A stretch of 64,000 nucleotides of DNA, taken from positions 1-64,000 of the forward strand of contig MCFE01000226.1 of the NCBI GenBank assembly GCA_002104905.1, in the 5' to 3' direction. The translations under genes were made by a program, and so were the position numbers. The DNA is from Basidiobolus meristosporus CBS 931.73 (lineage: Eukaryota; Basidiobolomycota; Basidiobolomycetes; Basidiobolales; Basidiobolaceae). The notes beneath the pieces are model-generated. The model saw only the letters and a list, made by a program, of their open reading frames with translations, had not been told where the DNA came from and ran no database searches. Of this stretch, positions 11,004 through 21,095 are shown piece after piece; positions within the stretch are counted from its first letter, which is position 1, and each line of letters starts with the position of its first letter.

Positions 11004-12493
11004 CTGGCCATTACCACAATGCCCGCATCCTAACTTTTCTCTTTATTAATATTGATAATGATTGGCCACATACTTACGCCCCGAAGCACTAAACAGTGGC
11101 TTCAGTATCCCAATTGCCCAATGAGTTTGCTGAATGTTGGTCATAAGTCATGTTGTTCCAGTTCAATCAATCCGGGAAATTTTGGTATTTTCCAGATTTA
11201 CTTCTGACGGAACAGGAAGCTGATGCAAGATCTGTCACGAAGCCCTGGAAATGGGGAGTATGTCGGGTCTGCGCAAATGTTTATCTTTCAAAGTGTTCCG
11301 ACGAGCCCCTAAGCCATATTTTTAAGTGGGGTTTTCCATATAAGCAAACCTTTGGCAAGATCAAAAGGCTTGGCCAGCCCGCAGATACCTCTATCTCGCA
11401 TCACCTATCAATCCTCCATCCCACATTTGTCGACCACCAATCGGACCCTGGTTGCATCAACCAAATCAAATGATACTTTCAGAAAAGGGAAATCTATGTG
11501 TTTATCGGCTTGGTCAAAAATGGAGTTTAGTGTGATTTTCCATGATGCTCAGCTCCTTACTGAAACATAATGCTAACTCTAAATCGGAATCTCGACAAAG
11601 ATTATTTTAGGTAATCTATTGGCCACATTGAACTAACCTTAATCGGAACATTTATTAAGTCAAGCAATCGGAACCTTAACCTTATACACCCGGATACTAT
11701 GAAGTTCTATGAGAGTGTCTATGAAGGTATGATACGCGAGGAACGCTGAAATATCACGTGCGGTATGGCTAAACTATATTCCAAATGTGTGAGTAATTTG
11801 TGAAATGAGCAGTGGACAGGCTATCGCCACCGCATTTTAGACACTGATCATTATTAGTAGATATGCTAGAATGTGTTGACGTTCTGGAGCAGTGCGCACA
11901 TTACAACTCATCTTTGGCAAACTGTCTCACCAGGATATTGCATCCGCCATGCTCGTGCTCCTTGGCGCATGGTGAAGAATGTCTATATTTCCTAAATGAA
12001 GCGTTGGATTTGACCCTCGATGGCTGTGGTGTTGGTATAGCCTCTTCCGAGCTTCACAATTGCTGAGAAGAAAGAGGGTTGTGCACAAGTTACTGCTTAT
12101 AGCCTATGCCATTATTGTAGTTCCAAATTCCTCGCGCTATGATAGAACACTCTAGGTTCACTGACTGTATACTAATGCGTCATGTGTGCACTGTAGGAGC
12201 AGCTACATCCGAATTCAGATAATCCTTCCTTGGACCGTCATTTATCAAGACCAGTATGTAAGATACCCTTAGTTTTGGAATCTTCTATAAGCCGCATGAA
12301 ACCATCATCAACGATGTTATTTATCCGTGGATCACCATTGAGGATCCGTTCATTTCATACTAAGTGGTACTCAACTACCCGAGTTGCCACAATAGTAGAG
12401 CACAATCATCCACTACTAAATCAGGGTGAAATCTCTGCTTGTTCTCATAATTTGTAACGAAACGTGATCGTTGTGTTGGCAAAATGGAACTGC
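11004..12493. other. Mirrored non-coding stretch, right arm
   Basis: Counterpart of 8,793-10,271. No coding region supported: frames such as 11150-11473 and 11863-12066 are not kept open in the left arm. Nothing else recognised. Confidence 0.5.
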
Positions 12494-12500
12494 TTTATAA
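12494..12500 (+). promoter_or_regulatory. TATA-like box of DUF3472 gene
   Basis: TTTATAA 34-40 bp before the ATG at 12534; the same element is found upstream of the mirror gene (8785-8792). Confidence 0.45.
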
Positions 12501-12533
12501 GCATGGTCGAGTTCCATGTTTCGGTAGAATATC

Positions 12534-13526
12534 ATGCAGCTTCCAACCCTTTTCCTCTCGCTTACCTCGCTGTTCGCAGCAAAGGTGCTCTCGCAGGCAA
12601 TGCACAACCATGCCAGTCTCCCCGATGATGGGAAGAAGTTTATCTCCTTTCAGACTGACGTTAGGTCTGTTCCTGAATTTAGTCCCAACCAAACTTACTG
12701 GGAGGCCATCGGCTGGAACAACGGATATATGGGAATGCAGACATGGGCCGAAAAACGTGTATTCCTCTTCTCTCTCTGGGACAACTCCAAAGGACGAGCA
12801 ACCGTAGTGGAGACATGCAAGGAGTGTGTGACTAGTCGCTTTGGCCACGAGGGCACTGGGTCCCACATGCAGTACTTCTATCCATGGCTTGATGGAGTGG
12901 ATTACGGCTTCCAGATTGATTACGAGGAGGATGGTGATTATTTGATCTACACAGCCCAACTACGTATTGATGACGAATGGATGCTATTTGGTAAACTGCG
13001 GGTTATCAACGACAACCTAAGCAATGGTCTTGGCCGCTTCGACCAATTTCTCGAAAATCCCCAGGGACTCGACAATGGAATGCGCGTGGGCGTTTGGAGT
13101 AAACAAGCCTACAAACATAATGGCGCCAAGTATTGGTACCCCTCGCTCGGTGGCTCAATATCTTATACATATCCTGGTCCCGACGGCACATGGGGTGCAG
13201 GCTTCGCAGATAATAAAACGGCTATCTGGATGTCTATCAACGGCCCGGCTGGCTACGATGGATATAACAACAAACCCATACAATGGCAGTGGTATCCATA
13301 CGATCCCAATAATTTGGGAATAGACATTGTTGTTGCAAATCAAACTGATAGACGTTGTGGCTGGTTTGGAGATGTGATGCGTCAGTGCCAACCTGGCTAC
13401 TGCTGCTCCAGCTATGGCTACTGTGGCACCACTGATGCTTACTGTAAAGGCTCCACTAAACTGGAATATGATGCCCCTGCGACCAACCGCCGGTTCGAAG
13501 TCAAGAAGACCGCAAAGGCACAGTAA
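12534..13526 (+). CDS. Secreted DUF3472 protein with C-terminal chitin-binding domain (right copy)
   Basis: Mirror copy of the gene at 7760-8752: same 330-residue length, signal peptide, DUF3472 region and six-cysteine hevein-type domain. Reading the two proteins side by side I find only two differences, Trp12 to Ser in the signal peptide and Ser198 to Ala. An upstream ATG (12514) is followed two codons later by TAG, which fixes the start at 12534. Both copies are intact and oriented outward from the palindrome centre, each with its own TATA-like box, so both may be expressed. Extracellular chitin-associated role inferred from the domains. Confidence 0.85.
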   Translation: MQLPTLFLSLTSLFAAKVLSQAMHNHASLPDDGKKFISFQTDVRSVPEFSPNQTYWEAIGWNNGYMGMQTWAEKRVFLFSLWDNSKGRATVVETCKECVTSRFGHEGTGSHMQYFYPWLDGVDYGFQIDYEEDGDYLIYTAQLRIDDEWMLFGKLRVINDNLSNGLGRFDQFLENPQGLDNGMRVGVWSKQAYKHNGAKYWYPSLGGSISYTYPGPDGTWGAGFADNKTAIWMSINGPAGYDGYNNKPIQWQWYPYDPNNLGIDIVVANQTDRRCGWFGDVMRQCQPGYCCSSYGYCGTTDAYCKGSTKLEYDAPATNRRFEVKKTAKAQ

Positions 13527-16500
13527 TTGTGCCCTTTACATGTTCAGCACTCTCGTATTGCTCGTCACCAAGTGTAATGCGTTTACACCGTTTTTGCGAA
13601 CTACCATCAATAAATTCAGGTATCACGTGTTGCACCGACAATTACGATCAAACTTTTTATGAGCGGCGTTTTAGCCTGTGCTGGTTAGATCACATTTTCT
13701 GTCTGATATTGGCAATTGAAGGCCTGGTCGTTATTTCCATCATTACCAAATATGGGTATTTCAGTTGACTTTCTGGGTTCCGCAGTGTGCCAAATAAATT
13801 TGGAGCCAGCCAATGACCACCGAATATCTGTGTAGATCTGTGTACGATTTCCGGATCGGGTTTTTGATCAACTACTTGGCCCTAAGATGGTATTTGAGAT
13901 TATATCGTGTAGCACTCCCGACTAGCTGGATTTCAGTAGATTGGTCTCAGGGTGCATTGTAGGCAATTTTATGAAAAATATGGCATGCATATGTGGTTAG
14001 TATCTCCTTCGGATGATAAAACGTGCCCATTGAAACGCTTCTCTTTGTAGTTTGACTTGAATATTATCATAAGTTTCCATATATCACCACTCAATTCGGT
14101 AACTGGTTACCATATGTTGCGCGTCGGATATCTCGATTACCGATTGATGGAAATGATAGGCTGGTGGCTTCGATGCCCGCTGACTCAGACTCGGCATCAT
14201 GCCTCTCCTTGAAAATTGAGGTAGTGTAGACAATATCTTTACCCACCTTGAGCATGCATTTTGGTCTGGGCTTCCAGAATCGCCCTTGAAAATTGATTTG
14301 GACAATCTTTACGACAGTAAAACAATATCATGGCAGCTTACAGGATGTGCGTTCGTTGCTTGAGATGGATTATCACCCATATTTCATCATGATTACTGTC
14401 CGAAATAAGTAACAGAGCCACCCCGAACTTTGGCCTGTACTAAGTCATCCAACAGAGATCTTTATTGGTGCTCAAAAGGTTGTAATAGGCCAATTGTAAG
14501 TCTTTCTGGTAATCAAAACGTTCATGGTACAGTGGTTCAATCGTGAATCTATTGAAGAAAATGTATATTCTAGGTAATTGTGGCTGACAATAGATTCTTG
14601 GATTTCATGACAGCTAATATAGGCTTCATATACCTCTGAGCTGAGTCTAAGGTCCATTTCGTCTTCTAAACGAAAGTCAGTGTGGGTGAATGGCTGTATA
14701 GAATTGCCGCTAATGATGATGCTTTACAAGCCATCCAATCAAATCCTGGAGGTTTCGTTTCTTGCTACGGCTACTTCTGCTTGCGGATGACAAGTATATG
14801 TGATCGATTTGTTAATCCATGGACGAATATACAGTAAGAAAATTGGGAAGAGATTTTATTTAACGCCACTTCTAGAGCCCTTTCAATTGCATTACTGAAT
14901 GTTGATTTGTACATATATAGCTCAAATAGGTACTGGTTCAGGTACTTATTTCTTTTAATATATACTTATTAATAGCGCCTGACCGAGTCGCGTCAAAAGG
15001 AATCGAAAGAAATGGAGCACTAAGCCAGGTCCAAGTTAGTAAGCACACCATCGCTATCAAATGAAACATACACTTAGCAGCGTCAGTACTTTGCCGTGTG
15101 CGTACGACAGCTTCCTGTTACTAACTGCTCAATAAAAAACTGAATTAATATGGTAGAAATAAATTCAGTACCGTTTGAGGCATGACTCAAAATCCGGCAA
15201 TGTAGTCGACAAAACAGTAAATCCTTCATAAAATTCAATCCAGAAAACGATTTGGAAGATGAAAGTATCGGTATTTACAACTGCAAATGAGAGGCTATTC
15301 ATCTAAATGTTGATCAACAGATTCTGTTTATCACGCGGCGATCCACCTTGGTAGGTCACCGCCGATGTAGCCAAAAATGACTTTGTTATATGAAATATCA
15401 TTAGCTCCTCTCAATAACCCATTACCTCCTTCAGTTATACCCCCACAGCCACTTAACCCTGTCTTGACTCCTTTTCAGCTTAGTAGTCATTTATATAAGC
15501 TGTCGCAAAAAGATACCTCTCTTTGTTCACTTGTTAAAAAGCTACACATATCGCACTTTGCTTCGTTATTATGAGTTATTGAAATAAAGATTTCACTTTA
15601 TGGTGACTGTCACCCTCCTACCCTCACTAAAGACTTCATCACAATGATGCATTTACGGAGCAGCATAGTACTTGTCATCTGAGCACTTCACATGCTTGTG
15701 GGAGTGATTACTGTATCTAAATAACCGTCTAGAATAGAGTTTCCTCTTAAACAACTTGTCTATGCAGCATTTGAGCTGTGTCTTCCCCCAGTCCAACTAA
15801 CAATGAGAGATAATAAAAAAGCGGTTTTGCTGATTATATTGCAATATCCCATATCTCCCTGAGAAACCACACTTATCAGCAGCACTTGGTGTGTTTAGTT
15901 TTCTCACATATTGTAGCAAAATACTTCGACTTGGGGCAAAGCGTTTTTTATGATTCACTGCAATGGCAGTATGATCATCAAATTCTGGTTGAAATGCTAC
16001 CGCTCCCATCCATTCATGTTGAGCTACTGTTGTTTTATCAAAAGTCACTGACATCTCTGAGCTCGGTATTAGCTACAATCGAGCTGATTTACTTCTAAAA
16101 GCCATCTGAAATTGACTCATACCTTTATGCATTGTTTGAAGAGCTCAGCACCGCAATGATGATGTAAATGCCAATTTCTTGAACCCCATTTGCCCATACA
16201 AGTTCATACAGATTGATCGAGCACTTGGATTAGTAATAAAGATTGTTCGTGATAACTACATTCGCAAACCATATTTATTCTCTATCGGCGAATTTCGTCA
16301 AAAATGGAAGTACATACAAGTATTACGAGCAATGAAAATAGAAGCCAAATTACAATAGACCATTGGCTAGGCGCAGAATATGATGATTCTATGAATAAAA
16401 AAAGACCATCAATTCTCCTCACTGAGGCTATCCATAACATGAAGCTTAGAAGGCAGCGTTCAAGGCTAATGTACAACTCAGATGGTGCATCAATATTCAT

Positions 16501-17018
16501 ATTGTGCGATCTTGTGACACACCAAATAATTTCACACTGGCTGTATTATCCCTCATCCTTGGGCCAATAACAACAGACCTGGTAAGACCAATAAATTTGC
16601 ATCTTACACATCGGGTCAGTTTTGTAGGAGCAAGTAGATACATGACATATATACAAGGATATACCTCACTCGTGCTCTCATTTGATATCTACTTCTTTGA
16701 CTAGCCCCTTTTGGCAAATCTATCTTTTTTCACATGTGTTGCAGTGTTGACCACCACTCCACCAAGTTGGTCGGTAGGAAGCAGCTAGAATGTTGTACTG
16801 ACAAACAACCACTTGCATTACTATATTGAGTAGCGTAATAGAATATTCCACTTTCATGAATACCTCTGCGGCTGCTTGGCGTGGTCAAGATGCTGTTGCC
16901 ACCTAGTGTCTGGTAGGATGAGGTGGAAAAATGATAGCAGGCAAAAATCAGACGGATGGAATTTTCCACTGCGATAAGGCATCAGTCAGACAACGGAGGG
17001 AAGCAGGGGCATCATCGG
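13527..17018. other. Gene-poor part of right palindrome arm
   Basis: Mirror of 4,462-7,759, with an additional segment of about 290 bp near 15,990-16,290. No gene supported; the conserved short frame 14472-14657 (minus) has no recognisable features. Contains the LINE tail at 15582-15626. Confidence 0.5.
15582..15626 (+). mobile_element. LINE-type 3' tail module
   Basis: AAATAAAGATTTCAC followed by a TGGTGA stem-loop partner and a CCCTCCTACCCTCAC end. Mirror of 5606-5651; shares the module with the telomere-linked tails at 147-180 and 887-921. Confidence 0.6.
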
Positions 17019-17026
17019 TATATAAT
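17019..17026 (+). promoter_or_regulatory. TATA box of family A gene
   Basis: TATATAAT, 48-55 bp before the ATG at 17074; identical sequence and spacing before the other intact copies. Confidence 0.6.
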
Positions 17027-17073
17027 AGATGCTATGCATGTATTTGTGGAGCATCCCAACCCCAAAGATTAAT

Positions 17074-17742
17074 ATGCAACTTCGCTTGACTGCCCTAGCT
17101 GTTTGGACCGTGCTTGCTGCTTCTGCCTTAGCTAAGCCTACCGGGATCACTCTTGACCTCACGGGGAAGATTCCTGCGCTTACTTCCACACCGATTGAGC
17201 AAGAGTACCCTGTTGATGCTCCTTGTAACAACTCCGATGAGGCGCAGAATCTATATGGAGGCTTTCCTGTTTGCAACCCTGCATGGTTCTCCGGGGTGGT
17301 GGCATCAGAGCTGGATGCAAGGTTTTTGATCTGGAGTAGCCCCGCCAACCAAGCAGCCATTGAGGACAACGATGTCAACGAAACTGTTGCCGCAACTGCG
17401 ACAATTTCTTTAGCCAGTGATGCCAGCGGCGTGGATGGCTTCCCCATCACGTATCCTGAGTTTAGGCAGTGCGCAAACATTGACCCCGTTGAGAATAACG
17501 GAGGATTTGTCCTTTACTGGCCTACCGAAGCCATTTATTGCTTTTATAGCGAACCCAACTGTGTCGGAGAACGTGTTTGTATGATCCCACATGGTCCTGG
17601 ATCTCAGTATAACACAATCATCCCTGCCACCGAAAATATGATCAAGAATGGACTTCGCAGTAGTGTGGTGTTACCCATGATGCCAAAAAATGGCTACAAA
17701 GCTCCGTTTACCATGAATCCTTTCGAGAATTATGACTATTAG
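17074..17742 (+). CDS. Small secreted six-cysteine protein, family A (right inner copy)
   Basis: A 222-residue protein with signal peptide MQLRLTALAVWTVLAASALA, then cysteines at 51, 67, 133, 156, 163 and 169. The ATG at 17074 is preferred to the in-frame ATG at 17029 because it begins the signal peptide and sits 48-55 bp after a TATA box. The protein is identical to that at 19280, and the two coding regions differ by very few bases (one C/T in the codon for Ile155 noticed). It differs from the left outer copy at more than ten positions. Function unknown; the Tyr-Cys-Phe-Tyr / Asn-Cys-Val-Gly stretch and the later Arg-Ser-Ser-Val are faintly crystallin-like. Secreted, and stabilised by disulfides by inference. 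Confidence 0.77.
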   Translation: MQLRLTALAVWTVLAASALAKPTGITLDLTGKIPALTSTPIEQEYPVDAPCNNSDEAQNLYGGFPVCNPAWFSGVVASELDARFLIWSSPANQAAIEDNDVNETVAATATISLASDASGVDGFPITYPEFRQCANIDPVENNGGFVLYWPTEAIYCFYSEPNCVGERVCMIPHGPGSQYNTIIPATENMIKNGLRSSVVLPMMPKNGYKAPFTMNPFENYDY

Positions 17743-19224
17743 TCATGTAAACACTGCCAATGGATTTCTGGTGCCTGGCTTCTGTCCAGATTGATTGTAT
17801 GAAACGAAGACCACTACGCACAGTGCCTAAGTACATTTTAGTAACTTATGCAAGGATAACCCAAAGAAATATGGCTTTACTTGTTTTGACTAATAAACGA
17901 ACAAAAGTTGCATGGTTATTGTTATATGTACTTCTGACTGCAAAACCCGATACCAGGAATACCAGGCATTTCCGAGGCTACATATGCTGTTGTTTCAAGT
18001 GCAGCCTGTTACAGAGTGTCGTAAGCAGCAGTTTATCCATGCTGATATTTTGGATAATCTGGGAGAGCCAAATGGAATCATGAAAAGCAGTATATACTGA
18101 GTACACCGGAATCACAAATTCCCGCCCCGTTACCTGCATTCTCGTCATTATCACCATTGCCATCCTCTCCGCTTCCAGCACCATCATTACCACTAATACT
18201 ACTGCCATTCCCACTGAACCCTATAAAGACCTCATACGTGGGTAAACGTCTTCTCCCCGTTTTTGTTTATCTGGCGTACTCGGCTGTTACGTAGCATCCA
18301 CACACCTCAATGACGATGCAGATTGGAAGCCTCCCTTAATACCTAAAAAAAGGAATGATCTTGGCATCAATCGATTTTCCTAACCCCATTGCCCATACAA
18401 GTTCATGCAAATCGATCGAGCCACTTGGGATTAGTGATAAAGAATGCTCATGATAACTACATTCTCTAACCGTATTTATTCCTTACCGGGGAATTTCATC
18501 AAAAATGGAAGTACATACAAGTATTAAGGGCGACGAAAATAGAGGCCAAATTACAATAGACCATCGGCTAGGCGCAGGAAATGTTGATTCTAGGTCATGA
18601 TGCATAAAAAAGATTACCCAGTATGGAGTGATAGACCAAATATGGTTAACTTTTAATCTTGGAGGCCACTCACACTCCTTACTGACTGTGTCCAGGGCTA
18701 ATGCGCAAGGATGATACAGTAAAATTCACACCTTCAATTGCCGGATGTTTCGACACTGGCATCACTGGCCGTATTATCGCTCATCCGTAACAAACTTGGA
18801 AAGAACCAGACCATCCACTAAATTTGTAACATGCACTTCGGGCTAAACTATCCGTTTGGTAGGAACAAGTTGATACATGGCTTGTGTTTGATATTGGTTT
18901 CTTTTTCTCGCCCTTTTTGGTAAATCTATCTTTTGTCACATGTGTTGCAGTGTTGACCACCACTCCACCAAGTTGGTCGGTAGGAAGCAGCTAGAATGTT
19001 GTACTGACAAACAACCACTTGCATTACTATATTGAGTAGCGTAATAGAATATTCCACTTTCATGAATACCTCTGCGGCTGCTTGGCGTGGTCAGGATGCT
19101 GTTGCCACCTAGTGTCTGGTAGGATGAGGTGGAAAAATGATAGCAAGCAAAAATCAGACGGATGGAATTTTCCACTGCGATAAGGCATCAGTCGGACAAC
19201 GGAGGGAAGCAGGGGCATCATCGG
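17743..19224. other. Spacer of tandem family A units, right arm
   Basis: No gene supported. It includes a short Gly/Asn-type repeat remnant at 18095-18220 (minus) and sequence shared with 2,800-3,480 on the other strand. The last 270 bp (18,950-19,224) repeat the region upstream of 17074 almost exactly. Confidence 0.5.
18095..18220 (-). repeat. Gly/Asn-rich repeat remnant, right inner copy
   Basis: Short block of ACCATT/GCCATT-type repeats on the plus strand, the reverse complement of the Gly/Asn-coding repeats at 1345-1612 and 20397-20700. Too short to be a gene. Confidence 0.5.
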
Positions 19225-19232
19225 TATATAAT
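19225..19232 (+). promoter_or_regulatory. TATA box of family A gene
   Basis: TATATAAT, 48-55 bp upstream of the ATG at 19280, as in the tandem copy. Confidence 0.6.
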
Positions 19233-19279
19233 AGATGCTATGCGTGTATTTGTGGAGCATCCCAACCCCAAAGATTAAT

Positions 19280-19948
19280 ATGCAACTTCGCTTGACTGCC
19301 CTAGCTGTTTGGACCGTGCTTGCTGCTTCTGCCTTAGCTAAGCCTACCGGGATCACTCTTGACCTCACGGGGAAGATTCCTGCGCTTACTTCCACACCGA
19401 TTGAGCAAGAGTACCCTGTTGATGCTCCTTGTAACAACTCCGATGAGGCGCAGAATCTATATGGAGGCTTTCCTGTTTGCAACCCTGCATGGTTCTCCGG
19501 GGTGGTGGCATCAGAGCTGGATGCAAGGTTTTTGATCTGGAGTAGCCCCGCCAACCAAGCAGCCATTGAGGACAACGATGTCAACGAAACTGTTGCCGCA
19601 ACTGCGACAATTTCTTTAGCCAGTGATGCCAGCGGCGTGGATGGCTTCCCCATCACGTATCCTGAGTTTAGGCAGTGCGCAAACATTGACCCCGTTGAGA
19701 ATAACGGAGGATTTGTCCTTTACTGGCCTACCGAAGCCATCTATTGCTTTTATAGCGAACCCAACTGTGTCGGAGAACGTGTTTGTATGATCCCACATGG
19801 TCCTGGATCTCAGTATAACACAATCATCCCTGCCACCGAAAATATGATCAAGAATGGACTTCGCAGTAGTGTGGTGTTACCCATGATGCCAAAAAATGGC
19901 TACAAAGCTCCGTTTACCATGAATCCTTTCGAGAATTATGACTATTAG
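19280..19948 (+). CDS. Small secreted six-cysteine protein, family A (right outer copy)
   Basis: A 222-residue protein identical to the one encoded at 17074-17742, in the same orientation and offset by 2,206 bp. The upstream 300 bp, including the TATA box, and the first bases downstream are also nearly identical, so the pair is a recent tandem duplication or has been homogenised. Signal peptide, six cysteines and lack of introns as described for the inner copy. No catalytic motif seen. Confidence 0.77.
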   Translation: MQLRLTALAVWTVLAASALAKPTGITLDLTGKIPALTSTPIEQEYPVDAPCNNSDEAQNLYGGFPVCNPAWFSGVVASELDARFLIWSSPANQAAIEDNDVNETVAATATISLASDASGVDGFPITYPEFRQCANIDPVENNGGFVLYWPTEAIYCFYSEPNCVGERVCMIPHGPGSQYNTIIPATENMIKNGLRSSVVLPMMPKNGYKAPFTMNPFENYDY

Positions 19949-20396
19949 TCATGTAAACAATGCCGATGGACTTCTGGTGCTTGGCTTCGGTCCACATTGG
20001 TTATATGAAATGAAGACCACTATGCACAGTGCCTAAGTACATTTTAACACCTTATGCAAAGATAACCCAAACAAATATGCCTTTACTTGTTTTGACCAAT
20101 AAACGAACAAAAGTTGCATGGTTATTGTTATATGTACTTCTGACTGCAAAACCCGATACCAGGAATATCAGGCATTTCCGAGGTAACATATGCTGTTGTT
20201 TCAAGTACAGCTTGTTACAGAGTGTTGTAAGCAGTAGTTCATCCATGTGGGCATTTTGAATAATCTGGGAGAGCAAAACTGAACCATGAAAAGCAGTATA
20301 TACTGAGTACACCAGCGCGCGTTGACCTGAAACCTGGAGCCATTATAATGGTAGTTACTTCGCTAGGTTACAAATAATTACATGTTACATTTTAGT

Positions 20397-20700
20397 TGTA
20401 CTGGCCTCCGCCTTCGTTGACACCACCATTGCCATTACTTCCGTTTCCGTGCCACTACCTCCAGCCCCGTTTCCTGCATCCCTGTCACTACCTTCATTGC
20501 TAGCCCCTCGGTTCCCAGCATCACTATAACCGCTGCTACCGCTGCCGGTATCATAAGCACTAGTACTGTTTCCATCATTATCACTACCGCTATTACCATT
20601 CCCATTATCACCACTGTTGCCGCTATTTCCATTGCCAGCACCGCCGCTTCCAGAATTATGGCCATAAGCATTTCCCCCCGTTTCTGTTACCATCGGCACA
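20397..20700 (-). repeat. Gly/Asn/Ser-rich repeat with coding appearance, right outer copy
   Basis: On the minus strand one frame reads about 80 residues of Gly, Asn and Ser (pattern GNGNSGSDNDGNS) and then shifts to a Met/Thr/Lys-rich end. In the +1 frame the Gly/Asn-rich reading continues to a natural stop (…GGGQYN). This suggests a Gly-rich protein gene disabled by a one-base shift, or a repeat without coding role. The mirror copy at 1345-1612 has the same apparent shift. No start codon with signal peptide found. Confidence 0.45.
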
Positions 20701-21095
20701 GTTTGCTGCTCCGGATTTTTAAGCAGGTTCTGTTACATGAGAAATGACTATGTATAACCGACTGATAAATGGCTTCAACTATTTTTCCATTATGTATGAT
20801 ACCTGTTGTTTAACTGGTACTAAGTTGGTGTCATAAATAATTAGATGGTAGCTAGAGTGGCATAGAGAAAGCGGTAGAGGGTTGTCAATTTCATAAGGGA
20901 ATTCACCATGTAGTCACCCAGCTTCCCTTCCTCTTGCTTGTTGCAGCAATCTCATATTTGCAAATTCCAGGTATTTCATACTAATGAGCTACATTCTCAG
21001 TAGTTGGGAGCTTGTTATTAGGAGACATTGGCTTTCAGCAAAGAAAACTAGCCATTGACTGAGAAGTAAAGTTACTCAGACTTGAGTGAATGAAT

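Larger units (their letters stand above)
10850..21095 (-). repeat. Right arm of giant imperfect palindrome
   Basis: Reverse-complement counterpart of 950-10,435. It is longer because both family A units are complete and because about 290 bp (around 15,990-16,290) are absent from the left arm. That extra piece resembles 18,380-18,505, so it belongs to the tandem duplication inside this arm. The outer end fades into AT-rich, CpG-poor DNA near 21,095. Confidence 0.92.

Noticed and set aside
9198..12066. Frames at 9198-9500, 11150-11473 and 11863-12066 as genes
   Set aside because: The mirror copies contain stops or shifts in the same frames, so they are not under coding constraint.
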